From Aculops lycopersici (Eukaryota; Arthropoda; Arachnida; Trombidiformes; Eriophyidae): DNA of 64,000 bases. Shown here piece by piece: positions 23,462-33,744 of this stretch. Every line of letters begins with the position of its first letter. The first letter of the stretch is position 1. The stretch is taken from the NCBI GenBank assembly GCA_015350385.1, contig WNKI01000002.1:2994974-3058973 (forward strand), given 5' to 3'. The notes under the pieces were generated by a model. It was not told the origin of the DNA. It saw nothing but the letters and a program-made list of their open reading frames with translations, and did not search any database. The position numbers and the translations under genes were made by a program.

Positions 23462-23761
23462 GATTTAAGCTTGGCGGAAACTGCTCATGAAAAACGGATT
23501 ATTGCAGCAGGAGAATTTAAAAAGAATAAAGCTAACGGGATCACGGATCAATCGACCGTTTTCCTTGAGAAATTTGGATCAAAACTTTACCCAATAATTT
23601 CACTGGATGAGAATACTTATCAAGCAGTGTCAAAAGTGGAATTAACAAATCCCGTTAATCTACTTTGATAGATTAGATACTAATTAGCATCTGCGAACCG
23701 GAACAAACGTATCAGGTCATCTTCAACACCGGATCGGATGGACTATGGGTGTCATATTCAG
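23462..23761 (+). pseudogene. aspartic protease (pepsin/cathepsin D family) fragment
   Basis: Two segments in different frames resemble the start of a pepsin-fold protease. The first (23462-23667) ends with a stretch like the first strand (LYPIISLDENTYQAV). The second (about 23690-23761) reads EPEQTYQVIFNTGSDGLWVS, the hallmark first active-site loop. The catalytic Asp of D-T-G is Asn here, so this lobe could not be active. Between the segments are stop codons and a frame change, or an unusually small intron. A possible donor (TCA|GTGAGC) follows, but I find no later exons with the second active-site loop. It may be a decayed gene copy or an isolated exon pair of an inactive homologue. Confidence 0.55.
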
Positions 23762-25581
23762 TGAGCATCCCCGTCGCCGCTTTCATTTCCGTTTCTCTCA
23801 TGGCGCGAGGCATCACTAGGCTTGGCTAGCTAGCTCCCTGTTCAACCAGCTCATCGTTGACCAGCCGTAGAGCTGGCTAGCGATGTGTTGTAGTCAGTTG
23901 TTCAACTTGCGACCTTCTGGACAGACGATGCGAGGCGAAGGGAAACGTGAACTTAAGTGGAAACAGGAAACAAGTGGCCTTATGCCGGAAGTGGACAGCG
24001 CCACTTACGAGATGCTACCAGTAATGTCGCTACTGCTGCATCTGCCCTTGTCCTTGTCACCGTCTTCGCCACTGCGTATCGCCGCATATTAGTCTTCAAT
24101 CGCTTACTACAGCTATGCCCGAAGTTACTGCGAATGCAGGATCGATCTAACTCATGATTTAGCTGATAAACGTGCAAAATTTTTGGGCATAGCTGTACAA
24201 CTACCACTATCAGTATTAAGACAATAATACTGCTGATGTGAATGGCGCGTCTACCGGAATCGTGAGCAGCGGTTGTTTGCGGCGCCCATTACAAGGCCAC
24301 ACTGTTCAGTTAAGCGTTGGTCGGAATTCGTTACGTAACTAGGCCACTGTCTTATTCTCTGTAACTCACTGACTCTTGAGGTGTAATGCGCGACGCACGA
24401 CTTAATAATTTGCTCGTGCGAGTTTCATTTAATCTCTCGCACGTTGATTAGAGAATAAACATACAAGCATCTCGCCACTGTGCGTTTGGCCACATAATAT
24501 AATACATATAAGAGATGGGTTTCCAACTTCCGCTTCCAGAAGTTTAGTCTAAATTTGATGCTCAAATTGACGCATATCGCTCTCATCGATTATAGATCGA
24601 CTAAACCAATTTCTCTGGCCTTAATGTCTCGTATATCCGCTGACTTAATCAACTTTTGGTTGAATTTACAAAAATTTTAGCACAACGTTCGTTCAAAATC
24701 ATTGGTAACTCATTCAAGATGAAAAGTATCACTTTTAGCGCACTACAGCCAATCCCAAAAATTTTGCACAATTAGAAGATAAGATCTGAATTTGACAAAG
24801 ATAATTTACCAGCGCCGCCTGTTCTACCGTCATTCGTTCAATCAATGCGCTGATAGATCTCAACTGCACCTTGCTTTAGCAGGACACCAGTCATGTTACC
24901 TTTCCTCACCGACAGTCTCTCTCTGAATACCGAAGCTATTGGTATTCAATATTCACACTAGAAAACAAATTTACCATCTAGATGTCGTACCTAACTCCAG
25001 TGTCTAACGCTCGAGTTTGCACCGATGCCAATGTGTACCTCTCTCTCTCTGCTACTAATCAATTAAAATCTCTGGTTTTTCGACCACCTGTCGCAGGGAG
25101 TGTCTGTTATAATTCTCCTGTAGTGACAACAAGTGGGCGTGACTATCCCCAACTGAGATAACTGCTAAAGAGTCCAATCGTAAATAAGCTTAATGTGCGA
25201 AAGTCCATAAGTTTTTCAGATTAGGGGTACTGAATTATCACCTCACTCAATGGCGTTTTCAGGAGTTTTTAGGGTTTTTTTGAGTAGTTTTCGGCCCTTT
25301 GCTTTCTCTCTGGAGCGTAGAAAGCTTGAAACCTCAATAATTCATCAAATACCAAAAAGCAGTATTAGAGACCTATAGTTTCGTTTTCGCCTCGACGAGT
25401 AGATGCAATTTCATGTGCTTTTTACTGGATTCCTGATTAACCCAGGTGATGTGTTTCTTTGTCAGGCTGTATCAAGCTAATCTGACGGGTTTTCTAGAGG
25501 TAAAACACGTAATATATCTGGTCAATCAATTAGGATACGAAAAACATATGTGCTTTAATGTATCAACTCATACATTTTTCT
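23762..25581. other. gene-free interval
   Basis: No coding frame longer than about 75 codons and no domain seen. One ACTTCCGG-type 8-mer lies at 23985. The far end holds the 3' region of PPME1, with a minus-strand ATTAAA at 25554-25559. Confidence 0.5.
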
Positions 25582-27033
25582 TCATCTCTCCATCGACACT
25601 GTCAACTTGTTTCTGACCAGGAAGTCACCAATGACCGAGGCAACTTGCTCTGGAACATCCTCATGAACAGCGTGGCCGCATTTAGGCAAGACTTTCATCA
25701 TGAATTTGCCCTGCATATGACCAATTGTCAATGCCTTATCGAGTCTATCAATACCGGCAAGCAGTAGAAACTTGGCTTGTACAGGCGAGTTCAGGAGTTG
25801 TTCCGACAAGCCATCGAACCACCCGTTCCAATGTGGTTGTGTTTTGGCCAAATTGGTTCGCCAACAGTAACTATTCGCATCCGCTGGCTTGGTCTCATTT
25901 CCATCACATTCTTCTCTTCGTTGTCTATCAACTGAGTGCGATATATCTAGCTCACAACTTTCACTATCTTCTGATAATTCGTTTATAACTCCACTGACAC
26001 CACCCGGTGTCCCCAAAGGCGGTGGAGGTGCAGGTGGTCCCATCGGTAGGTTGGCCTTCAGCGCCGAGATCCGCGGGGGTAGTGGCATATTTGGCGGCAA
26101 ATTAACAATCGGACTAACTGGTCCAATCAAACTATCTGAGTTAACGGGAAACTTGTGCCGTTTTAGAGTGTCAAGTAAATTTCTCTTATCTTCTCCGTAA
26201 TCAATATCATGTATTGCAAGGTGCTCTTGTGCAACATTCAATAGATTGCCCGGCATCGAGACTCTAGCGGCATCAATATTCTTGGCCATTCCAGATCGAA
26301 CTGACCACTCAATGGCATTCTTGAGTGAGGGAAACTTTGCAGGACGAGTCTTGATAACTGACATCATCAAGGGGAGCGCATCTTTCGCAGTTCCCTCAAC
26401 GACATCTATGATCACAAAACCCGTCAATGATGGGAGTGTCTCCGGACAGTTCGTTGAGCATTTGATTGCAATTGCACCTCCCATACTGTGTCCGATAAGT
26501 ATAATGCGTGGAGTTTCTGGGAAGCCACATAGTCTATGTGTTGCATGGGTGACCGAAATGACATCGCGAACCAGAGTGTTGATGTCCATCTGGTTGTCGT
26601 TGCGTGTTTTCGTATCACCATGTCCGCGAAGGTCAATAGCTAAAACTCGACAATGGCAGAGTTGTTCGATATATCTGGTAAATTTGGCCCAGGAAAGACC
26701 AGAATATCCACCCCCATGCAAGGCAACTAAAGTCGGGATTTGATTATATTGGTTAAGTTCAGTGTGCGATGTTTCAGCCTGATTGGGATTGAGTATCTGG
26801 CCAAACTCTCTTTTTGGTGCATATGGTTGCCTGAAGTTTCTTAGATAGACTCTAAAACTATCTTTTGTTGTTCCGGTTTGGTCAGGTCGTCTATTTGGTG
26901 ATATCTCCTCTCCTCCTTGGTTTTCATCAGCCTCAAAACCAATATCATGTGCCTCGTCAAAGTATTTGGTCCAAGCGACCGGCGAATAGTCGCGCTGGTT
27001 TCTCGCCGACAGTCTTGAGGTTAGCGAGGTCAT
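25582..27033 (-). CDS. PPME1: protein phosphatase methylesterase 1 (PPME1)
   Basis: 483 aa, single exon, an alpha/beta hydrolase that removes the methyl ester from the C-terminal Leu of the PP2A catalytic subunit. Visible features are an N-terminal YSPVAWTKYFDE segment typical of PME-1, the oxyanion region LVALHGGGYSGLSWA, the nucleophile elbow GHSMGG with S183, and the His loop KCGHAVHEDVPEQVA near residues 452-462. Human PME-1 is 386 aa. The extra length is mostly a Pro-rich and acidic insert at about residues 325-390 (GPPAPPPPLGTPGG) between core and His loop, a place where vertebrate enzymes also carry a variable loop. It is divergent from the PHOSPHO-type gene, with 617 bp between start codons. 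Confidence 0.92.
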   Translation of the reverse strand: MTSLTSRLSARNQRDYSPVAWTKYFDEAHDIGFEADENQGGEEISPNRRPDQTGTTKDSFRVYLRNFRQPYAPKREFGQILNPNQAETSHTELNQYNQIPTLVALHGGGYSGLSWAKFTRYIEQLCHCRVLAIDLRGHGDTKTRNDNQMDINTLVRDVISVTHATHRLCGFPETPRIILIGHSMGGAIAIKCSTNCPETLPSLTGFVIIDVVEGTAKDALPLMMSVIKTRPAKFPSLKNAIEWSVRSGMAKNIDAARVSMPGNLLNVAQEHLAIHDIDYGEDKRNLLDTLKRHKFPVNSDSLIGPVSPIVNLPPNMPLPPRISALKANLPMGPPAPPPPLGTPGGVSGVINELSEDSESCELDISHSVDRQRREECDGNETKPADANSYCWRTNLAKTQPHWNGWFDGLSEQLLNSPVQAKFLLLAGIDRLDKALTIGHMQGKFMMKVLPKCGHAVHEDVPEQVASVIGDFLVRNKLTVSMER

Positions 27034-27650
27034 TTGTGCGATTTGTATGGTTTAACTTAAAGCATTAAGGACTTTAAATGGGAAGCTTGTGTTCATTTCC
27101 ATCTATTTGCAGGGATAGGTGCGATAAGAGATTATTGACATGAGTAATATTCAAAAATAATTCCTTTTCAAGAGTCTGATTTAGATGACAGCTTGTGATC
27201 AGAAAGTAAACAATCGACCTGCACGCGAGAGTTCCGAGAAGAACTCAATTTTCCCTTCCTTTTCCTGAAGGCATTGTCAAAATTCAGGGATTTTGGGGTG
27301 CAAACAGTGTAGAAAATTGCTTAAAATTAACTCACACTCTCAAATCCGCGCTCACTCGTGCCCGAGCATGCAAGTTTTCACTTGCGTGAGGTCGCACCCG
27401 AAAATGACTTTTTCCTTTGCAAGTTTCAAGGCAAAATTACTTGAAGGGCCGCGAGAAACCCTGCTGAACGCGTATACAAATGACGACTTCTCATTATCGC
27501 TTAATATCATTGAGTTTCGAGGTTACCATCACAATATTCAGATTATCGCCTCTTCAAATTTAGTACATGGTTATCAAGATCTGAAATCAAGCCTCATGAT
27601 TGCATAAGAATAATGCACATTTGATCAACCAACATTATCAGCGGATCATC
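27034..27650. promoter_or_regulatory. divergent promoter interval PPME1 / PHOSPHO-type phosphatase
   Basis: Two genes fire away from each other across 617 bp without other coding signal, so this must contain both core promoters. No TATA box is obvious. Confidence 0.45.
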
Positions 27651-28448
27651 ATGACCATCGACGTAAAATTGAAGAGTCTGGTCCAACGTCAGCTGGTTGT
27701 ATTTGACTTCGATGAAACGTTGGTCGATTGCAACTCGGACACTTGGGTCCATCAGCTAGCGCCAAACAAGAGGATACCAGATGAGATTGAATTTAGACAT
27801 GGTCAAGATTACTTCAAGCATGTCCAGTCAGTTTTTGCCTATTTGCACGAGCACAAGGTGACAGAGCAAGATTACAACAATTGCTTAAGCAAGATGCCCA
27901 CCGTTCCAGGAATGATCGAAACACTCATCGAAAGTCTGGCTAAGCAACCTGAGAAATACGATATGATTATACTCAGCGATGCAAATTCCTTCTTCATTAG
28001 CTCGTTCTTGAAGTCAAAGAATTTAAAAAATTGCTTCTCGACTATCTTGACAAATCCGGCTAAATTTAGCGATGACGGTCAGTTACTAACGGAAGAGTAT
28101 CAATGTCAAGACTACTGTTCGATGAGTGCACGTAATTTGTGCAAAGGCGAGGCTTTAAAAGTATTTATAGGCAAACAAATGTTAGATAACAATACTGTCT
28201 ACACTTGTATCAACTACGTGGGCGATGGAGAGAACGATTTCTGCCCAAGTACCAAATTGAGCGATCGAGATCGCGTATTCCCTCGCCAGGGTTACTCATT
28301 ACACCGCCTTCTGACTAGATTGAAGACAAATAAGGAGCAGACGAGTGTTGAAGGTAGCAAGCTGCCTGAGGTTAAGGCCACAATCATACCATGGATTAAT
28401 GGCGGCCAAATTCTCAGTGTTATTAGTGGAACTGATTCAGTTGTTTAA
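27651..28448 (+). CDS. HAD-family phosphatase of the PHOSPHO1/PHOSPHO2 type
   Basis: 265 aa, single exon. The ATG at 27651 is chosen because upstream codons in the frame contain no ATG. HAD motif I is FDFDETLVD with nucleophile D19 and D21, motif II is in MIILSDANSFF, and motif III is YVGDGENDFCP. The family marker VFPRQGYSLHRL and the ending ATIIPW are as in PHOSPHO1 (phosphoethanolamine/phosphocholine phosphatase) and PHOSPHO2 (pyridoxal phosphatase). Substrate preference cannot be read from the sequence. A Cys-containing stretch (CQDYCSMSARNLCKGEAL) corresponds to the family's cap region. Confidence 0.9.
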   Translation: MTIDVKLKSLVQRQLVVFDFDETLVDCNSDTWVHQLAPNKRIPDEIEFRHGQDYFKHVQSVFAYLHEHKVTEQDYNNCLSKMPTVPGMIETLIESLAKQPEKYDMIILSDANSFFISSFLKSKNLKNCFSTILTNPAKFSDDGQLLTEEYQCQDYCSMSARNLCKGEALKVFIGKQMLDNNTVYTCINYVGDGENDFCPSTKLSDRDRVFPRQGYSLHRLLTRLKTNKEQTSVEGSKLPEVKATIIPWINGGQILSVISGTDSVV

Positions 28449-28652
28449 TTGATATGATATCATAGATAGCGCCGATCAATTTAAAAGTCAATACATTCTC
28501 ACTATTATCCCGGTGCTTTGGGGTGTTATTACTTGTTAAACCTTTAAGTGCATTAACGAAAGACCCAATGTAAATTTGTTAGCAGTAAACTTAAACCAAA
28601 TCTCAACTGAATCGAGACATAACTACACCAATTAGAATAATTAGAATAAGAG

Positions 28653-28916
28653 GTGACTTCTTCAGCTCATCCTGATTCAATTGACACAATTATTTTTAAC
28701 CCACGTGTCTTCTTGGTCCAGGGAGCGTTTGACTATGATCTTGCTATACAAATCTCTCTCAACCTGGCCAATGATGAATCAGCTATGACCTATCAAGCTA
28801 CTCAACTTCGATTCACAGGGTCGACTGATAGTGTTCCTTTTGAGATTTTTTCATCAACTTCTGGTTGCTTGGAGGCTTACAACGAGATGTCTGTATCTCG
28901 TTGTGATGAAAATTGA
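28653..28916 (+). other. unassigned 88-codon open frame
   Basis: The frame lacks a good ATG (it opens with GTG). Its composition is more protein-like than its surroundings and it ends with a Cys-containing segment (SVSRCDEN). It could be an exon of an undetected gene or chance. I do not recognise it. Confidence 0.2.
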
Positions 28917-29725
28917 AGATTGGTGGGGGGATGAGGGCTAGGTGAAACATCTAGTGTGACTCCTACTTCGCATTCGGCCCAGATTCCCCCGTGATGTAAT
29001 GAATGACCTTAGCGATCATTTTCGTCCTTTTTACACACTTCTATTATGAAGGTCACTCAAATCGAAAGTAATGAAGGGGTGCTCGCTCAGTGGACTCGAA
29101 TGATCATTAAGTTGTGGAGAAAGGTGACCAAATAATAGCAAATAATTATCATGATGATGAGACGAATACTTATCGCTCAACTATTATAAAACAATTCCAA
29201 ATTTCCATAACAATTCCAATACCTTGCACCTAACGCTTGATCATCACCTCACCGCCCTTTGGAAACTGGAATCTGGTGGTTGTTTTTCACAAATTTTGCT
29301 GATTGTATGACACTTTCCAGCCGGATCATCTTTTTTTGATGATGTGTTGGCTGTTGATAAGCTCACCAACTGGTCGGCCGCTTCTGGTTCCGGTATGGAA
29401 TCGGGATATCACCCTGGCGGATGACAGGAGATTTGAGTCGGATAGCTTGTCTAGGACACTATCAGTCTCTCCAACTTTTAGGGCCAAGAAGTTGATTCCC
29501 AATACTTGACGTAGTATGGGAACCCGGTAAATCGAAATCTTAATTCAGTGGCCTCGCCACGAGTGATACCTAGGACAAAATTGAGTTTCCAATGTGCAAC
29601 ACATTGGAATTGTTGCTCGAGAAGCTAGCCATGTTGAGCTCTGAGACTAACTTTTATCCCCCTTGTAGGTGCTCGACTTGAGCGTGGTTCTTGCAAGCGT
29701 CGAAGGTTTGACTCGACGGGATACC

Positions 29726-30010
29726 CTAATGGTATCCCTTGTTGTCGATTTTAGCCTTGATCTTTTGTTTCGTCAAGTTGTTTAGTTCCAAATGATATCT
29801 CGGTGTAGTAGTAGTCAAGCTATCCGTCCGAGTCTCTGACTTGCAGTCACGAAGGCAAGCGGATGCAGGCTCGGCACCATAGCAATCACCACAGATGCGA
29901 CAAGTGCTCCTTTTAGTGCGAGAGATGCAAATCAAGCCAATCAATTTAGTTAGTAAGTCGGTTAAATAATTATCGAGTTGACAGGAGACATCCAATATCT
30001 CCTGCTTGGT
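29726..30010 (-). other. possible exon for a small cysteine-rich secreted peptide
   Basis: On the minus strand a frame of about 95 codons follows an AG dinucleotide (TTCAAG). It reads a hydrophobic stretch (LTDLLTKLIGLICIS), a basic cleavage site (RTKR), then STCRICGDCYGAEPASACLR with a further Cys two residues later. Five Cys in 22 residues after a dibasic site is the layout of a processed secreted peptide. There is no ATG in frame, so an upstream exon would be needed. I know no named family with this exact spacing. Confidence 0.3.
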
Positions 30011-31658
30011 CACCTTGAAGCTCGTTCACACAAAAATTTGGAAATTTCCTTGCGATCTATGTAGCATCTGACATATACATCAAACGAAACCACGGCGATT
30101 ACACGTTACGTGTATCGCATGCAACTTTATAGAATCGTTACCTGATGATTGAATGAAGCAACATGTATGCAACAGGTGCTGCGATGAAGACGGCTAGAGA
30201 GCACTGGTCAGCGTTTTTGCCAAACACCGATTCTAGCTAACTCACCTCATTGTGCAGCCTAGAGTGGCGATAACTCCTCTTAGATAAGCGGTTTTGCAGT
30301 AGTTTCGGACTATTGCAAGAGGTTTTTTGAAAAATAACCCTTCTATAACCAGTTTCATCTCTTTTGATTTGCGCTTGTGCCTATGTAACTAAACACAGCC
30401 ACAAAAGCGAAAGTAAACGCCATCGTATTCACGTGTATAATGGAAAATGTACCCAGAGCAACTTGTTGCTGGCCAGTGGCAAGTTGCAGCATAAGACACA
30501 TTCATTCATTTTTGTTACAATGTTTCAAATTCCTCCATGCCGCTTTCAACTGTTGCACGCTTCGGTAGCCAAAGATTGGGAAAAACCTCATCTGGCCACC
30601 ATTTTGGCAACTCTCATTACCAGCTCCTTTCTGGCCGTCCGCTTGATTGTGTCCGTCAAAAGTCGGGCGTCTTTCTCTGTCCCTGTAGCGCCTAGTGGTG
30701 CCATTGGCGACTGCAACTCTAACTGCATCTACCTCTTGCTCCAACTCCAACTCAAACACAACAAAACTCGCTTTTGGCATAGCCGAAATTGGTATTGTGG
30801 CATGTAGCCTTCAGTGTCTCTTCTCGTTGGCGAGTTAGTTTTTGACGACGACGACTACTCATTTAGCTGCTCGCTCACTCACTCAGTCATTCTGATTCAC
30901 GTTTCGCTCTGGCCGCCGTCTCGACAAGCGAAGCCGCCAAATTAGACTGTATAACTAGCTTCGTGCGACGCCAAGCAACAAGCGAGTTGGCTGGCAATTG
31001 CACCTAGCGATTTTGAAAACTACTGCTCGGCTCTAGGTGTGCCTGGCTAATGGTTGCTCGTAGCCGCAGTTAACAGGAGTGCAGCTGTCAAGCCTCTAGA
31101 CGAATGTTGCTCAGTCTCTTGCCTCTAGCTTGTTGTCATGGTTGTTGCAGTTGTTGTTGTTGTTGTTGTTGTCTGTTTCTAAGCCTGGCGACTGATAGTT
31201 GCGGTTGCCGCGAGTTGTAAGTCGTAGTCGTGGTAGCAGCATCAGTAATTGTCGTCGTCGTCGTCGTCTCTTGATCTCTTTGCTTGTCTTTGAAAGATTG
31301 AAGCTTCGAGTGTTGGAGCTACTGGTGCAAGAAGCGAGAGATAGAAAGAGAGGGAGGGAGAGGAAGGGGAATAAACTTAGCAGACAGCAACCTAGAAGAA
31401 AGCTTAGAAGATTTCAGTTGTAGAGGTGGGGCAATAGATAGACCAAGACGAAGACTTGTAGTGGTAGTCAAGGCGACTGAAGATTGGAGAGCAAAGAGAA
31501 GAGGCGAGAGAAAATTGAAGTTTATCTTTTTGTTGTTGTTGGTGTCGCCGCGGTTATCTTATATTCTATTGGCTTCGCTCTGAAGCTTGAAAGTTTGTTG
31601 TTTAGTCATCCGCTAATCTGAGGAAAATGGCGGGCTGGCAGCTCGAAGCGAATGAATT

Positions 31659-31898
31659 ATGGCAAACAGTAAAAGCATGAGCATCAGTAATAGTAATAGT
31701 AATAGTAATAGCAATAGCAATAGTCTGAGTGAAAGTGAAAATGAGGAAAGCAACGAGACTGGCGTCGTTACGACTGCCGCCTCAGTAGCGGCAGTTGCTG
31801 AGCTAGACAAAACCGGCAACCTCGACCACGACGACCAAATCCAAGTTGATGGCATGAGTTTGAGCCAAATGAACGATGAATCGTTGCTAAAAGAATTG
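31659..31898 (+). other. candidate N-terminal exon, smoothelin-like
   Basis: ATG at 31659, 80 codons, then a good donor (TTG|GTGAGT) in phase 0. The product is a Ser/Asn repeat from an AGTAAT microsatellite, an acidic stretch, then MSLSQMNDESLLKEL, which resembles the opening helix of the smoothelin N-terminal domain. About 730 bp downstream (32627-32674) one frame spells SDFDTRKKIRARILE, which looks like that domain's second helix, but a stop follows directly. Splicing into the gene at 33745 is possible but unproven. Confidence 0.3.
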
Positions 31899-33173
31899 GT
31901 GAGTAGAAGTTTGAGTTTGTGTCGGCAACGAGGTTCTCTGGTTGATATTTGTGGCATTGGCAGTTTAAAATTTGGAATCCACTTCGCGCTCGCCTCTCTC
32001 AGTTCCAACTCCAAATTCAACGTTAGCCAAAGAATTTGAGATAGAAATTTCTCGTGGCGGTTCTTTACTCTGAACAGAACAAATAACCTTGGCGAACTCA
32101 CTGCTAACATATTGACTGATTGGCAAGCTGAACGGGAACGCCCCTCCCACTAAAGTCGCTACTCGTTACCGATGATTCAATGCAAAAATCGCTAATGCAC
32201 TTTGGGGCACCATCAGTGGGTGGGGGTTAGGGAGGAGAAAAATTAGTCGACTTGACTAATCTAGTTATTGGCTGCCAATTGAAGCAAAATCAACATGTTG
32301 AGGTCCTTGTCGACGTTGAATGGTTTGGATGGAAATTTGATAGACGACACGATTTCAAATTGGTTTCCATTGCGCCATGCGTATGTCAACCCTGCCACCT
32401 GAATCAATATGACGACCAAGCCGAATCCATTGCCCAACTGAAACCACGACTGTAATATGCATATCTCTAGTTCTAACTATCACTATTCTTATTGCTCACT
32501 TTTCAACTTCATCAACGAAATTGCTGGTCATGACAACGAACAAGAGACACCTGATTCCCATTGTGATAACACAAATTTACTGATGAATGACCAAAAACAA
32601 CGAAAATTTGCGAGCAACTCTACTCAGATTCTGACTTTGATACTAGAAAAAAAATTCGCGCTAGAATCTTGGAGTGATAAAAGAGGTAAGTAGTTGGCCG
32701 GCAGGTCGCTAGGTACCTAGCGACATTCTCATGGGGTTAGCGTGTGTGCCGTGCTGTTACTTGCTTTGTATGTTAAGTTGCGTATGAAGCACTCTAAAAC
32801 GCATAGCGCCATTCACGTTCCAATGTGTGCGCTAGTGTTACTTGCACTGGTGAGTTGAAGTGAGAGAGAGAGAGAGAGAGTCACGGCATCAGGATGCCAA
32901 CTCGACTAGCGCCCCTAGGTGCCGGGCAGGCGGCGCGTGGGAGTTGCTAGTCAGCGCAAATGGGAGAAGTCGACAGTCGAGGAGAGTTAAGTCAAAAGTT
33001 TTGAGGTCCCACTAAGGAGCTCACTCTCCATCTTGTCTTTACAACCTCGAACTTCTTCCCTCCCTTTTCTCCCCACTTCTATTTGGCCTTCTGTAGATTT
33101 TTAGTTTGCAAATTCAGCTTTAACTAGATGGAGGAGAGAATTGAAAACATGACGTGTTTTCTTTTTCTCTCAG

Positions 33174-33220
<47 letters not shown>

Positions 33221-33252
33221 NNNNNNNNNNNNNNNNNNNNCTCTCTCTCTCT
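33174..33252. repeat. CT microsatellite with assembly gap
   Basis: A long CT run is broken by 20 N at 33221-33240, so the true length is unknown. The gap size is probably a placeholder. Confidence 0.9.
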
Positions 33253-33647
33253 TACTTTTTCTCGCTTGACGGCCTTAATATCCACGCTGCAACTAGCCTC
33301 AGGTAAACGGCACGAACGAGTGAGACTTTACGGCGTCGCCGTCGTCGTTACTTTCGTTTGAGTTCGTTAGCTTGAGTTTGAAAGCGACAGACAAGTGAGT
33401 TGCAGAAAAGAAGCAAAGCAAGTCGACTCTGGAGGCACTATGATTTTAAACTTTTCTCACTGCTCACCTTCTGGGGGTCAAATTGAAGTTGGCAGCTTTG
33501 AGCGACGAGAGGCGAGGAGCTAGATTTCAGCAGCCAGTTGGTTGTATCTGCTAACTCGATCAACAACAACATCAACAACAACTCCAACCATCGACAGCAA
33601 CTCACACCAGCCACCTGTTACTCTTTAATCAACCGTGGCCACTTTAC

Positions 33648-33659
33648 ATATATATATAA
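33648..33659 (+). promoter_or_regulatory. TATA-like box of smoothelin-like gene
   Basis: TATATATATAAA lies about 90 bp upstream of the ATG at 33745, giving a plausible internal or alternative promoter. Confidence 0.35.
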
Positions 33660-33744
33660 ACTTTAATCACAAATATATATATTCATATAGATATCTATAA
33701 TTAATTTGAATTGAAGAAACATTAACACAAGCACTAGAACAAAC

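Larger units (their letters stand above)
28449..31658. other. gene-poor interval with scattered unassigned frames
   Basis: No conserved domain is clear here. Unassigned frames are listed separately at 28653-28916 and 29726-30010. The part from about 30800 is rich in GTT and GA runs (for example 31146-31172) and looks like promoter and 5' leader of the smoothelin region downstream. Confidence 0.4.

Noticed and set aside
26246..26743. 165-codon plus-strand frame
   Set aside because: Antisense of the PPME1 catalytic core, which is strongly conserved on the other strand.
7725..32720. Recurring TAGCGAC word
   Set aside because: About nine copies seen against roughly eight expected on both strands; not clearly above chance.
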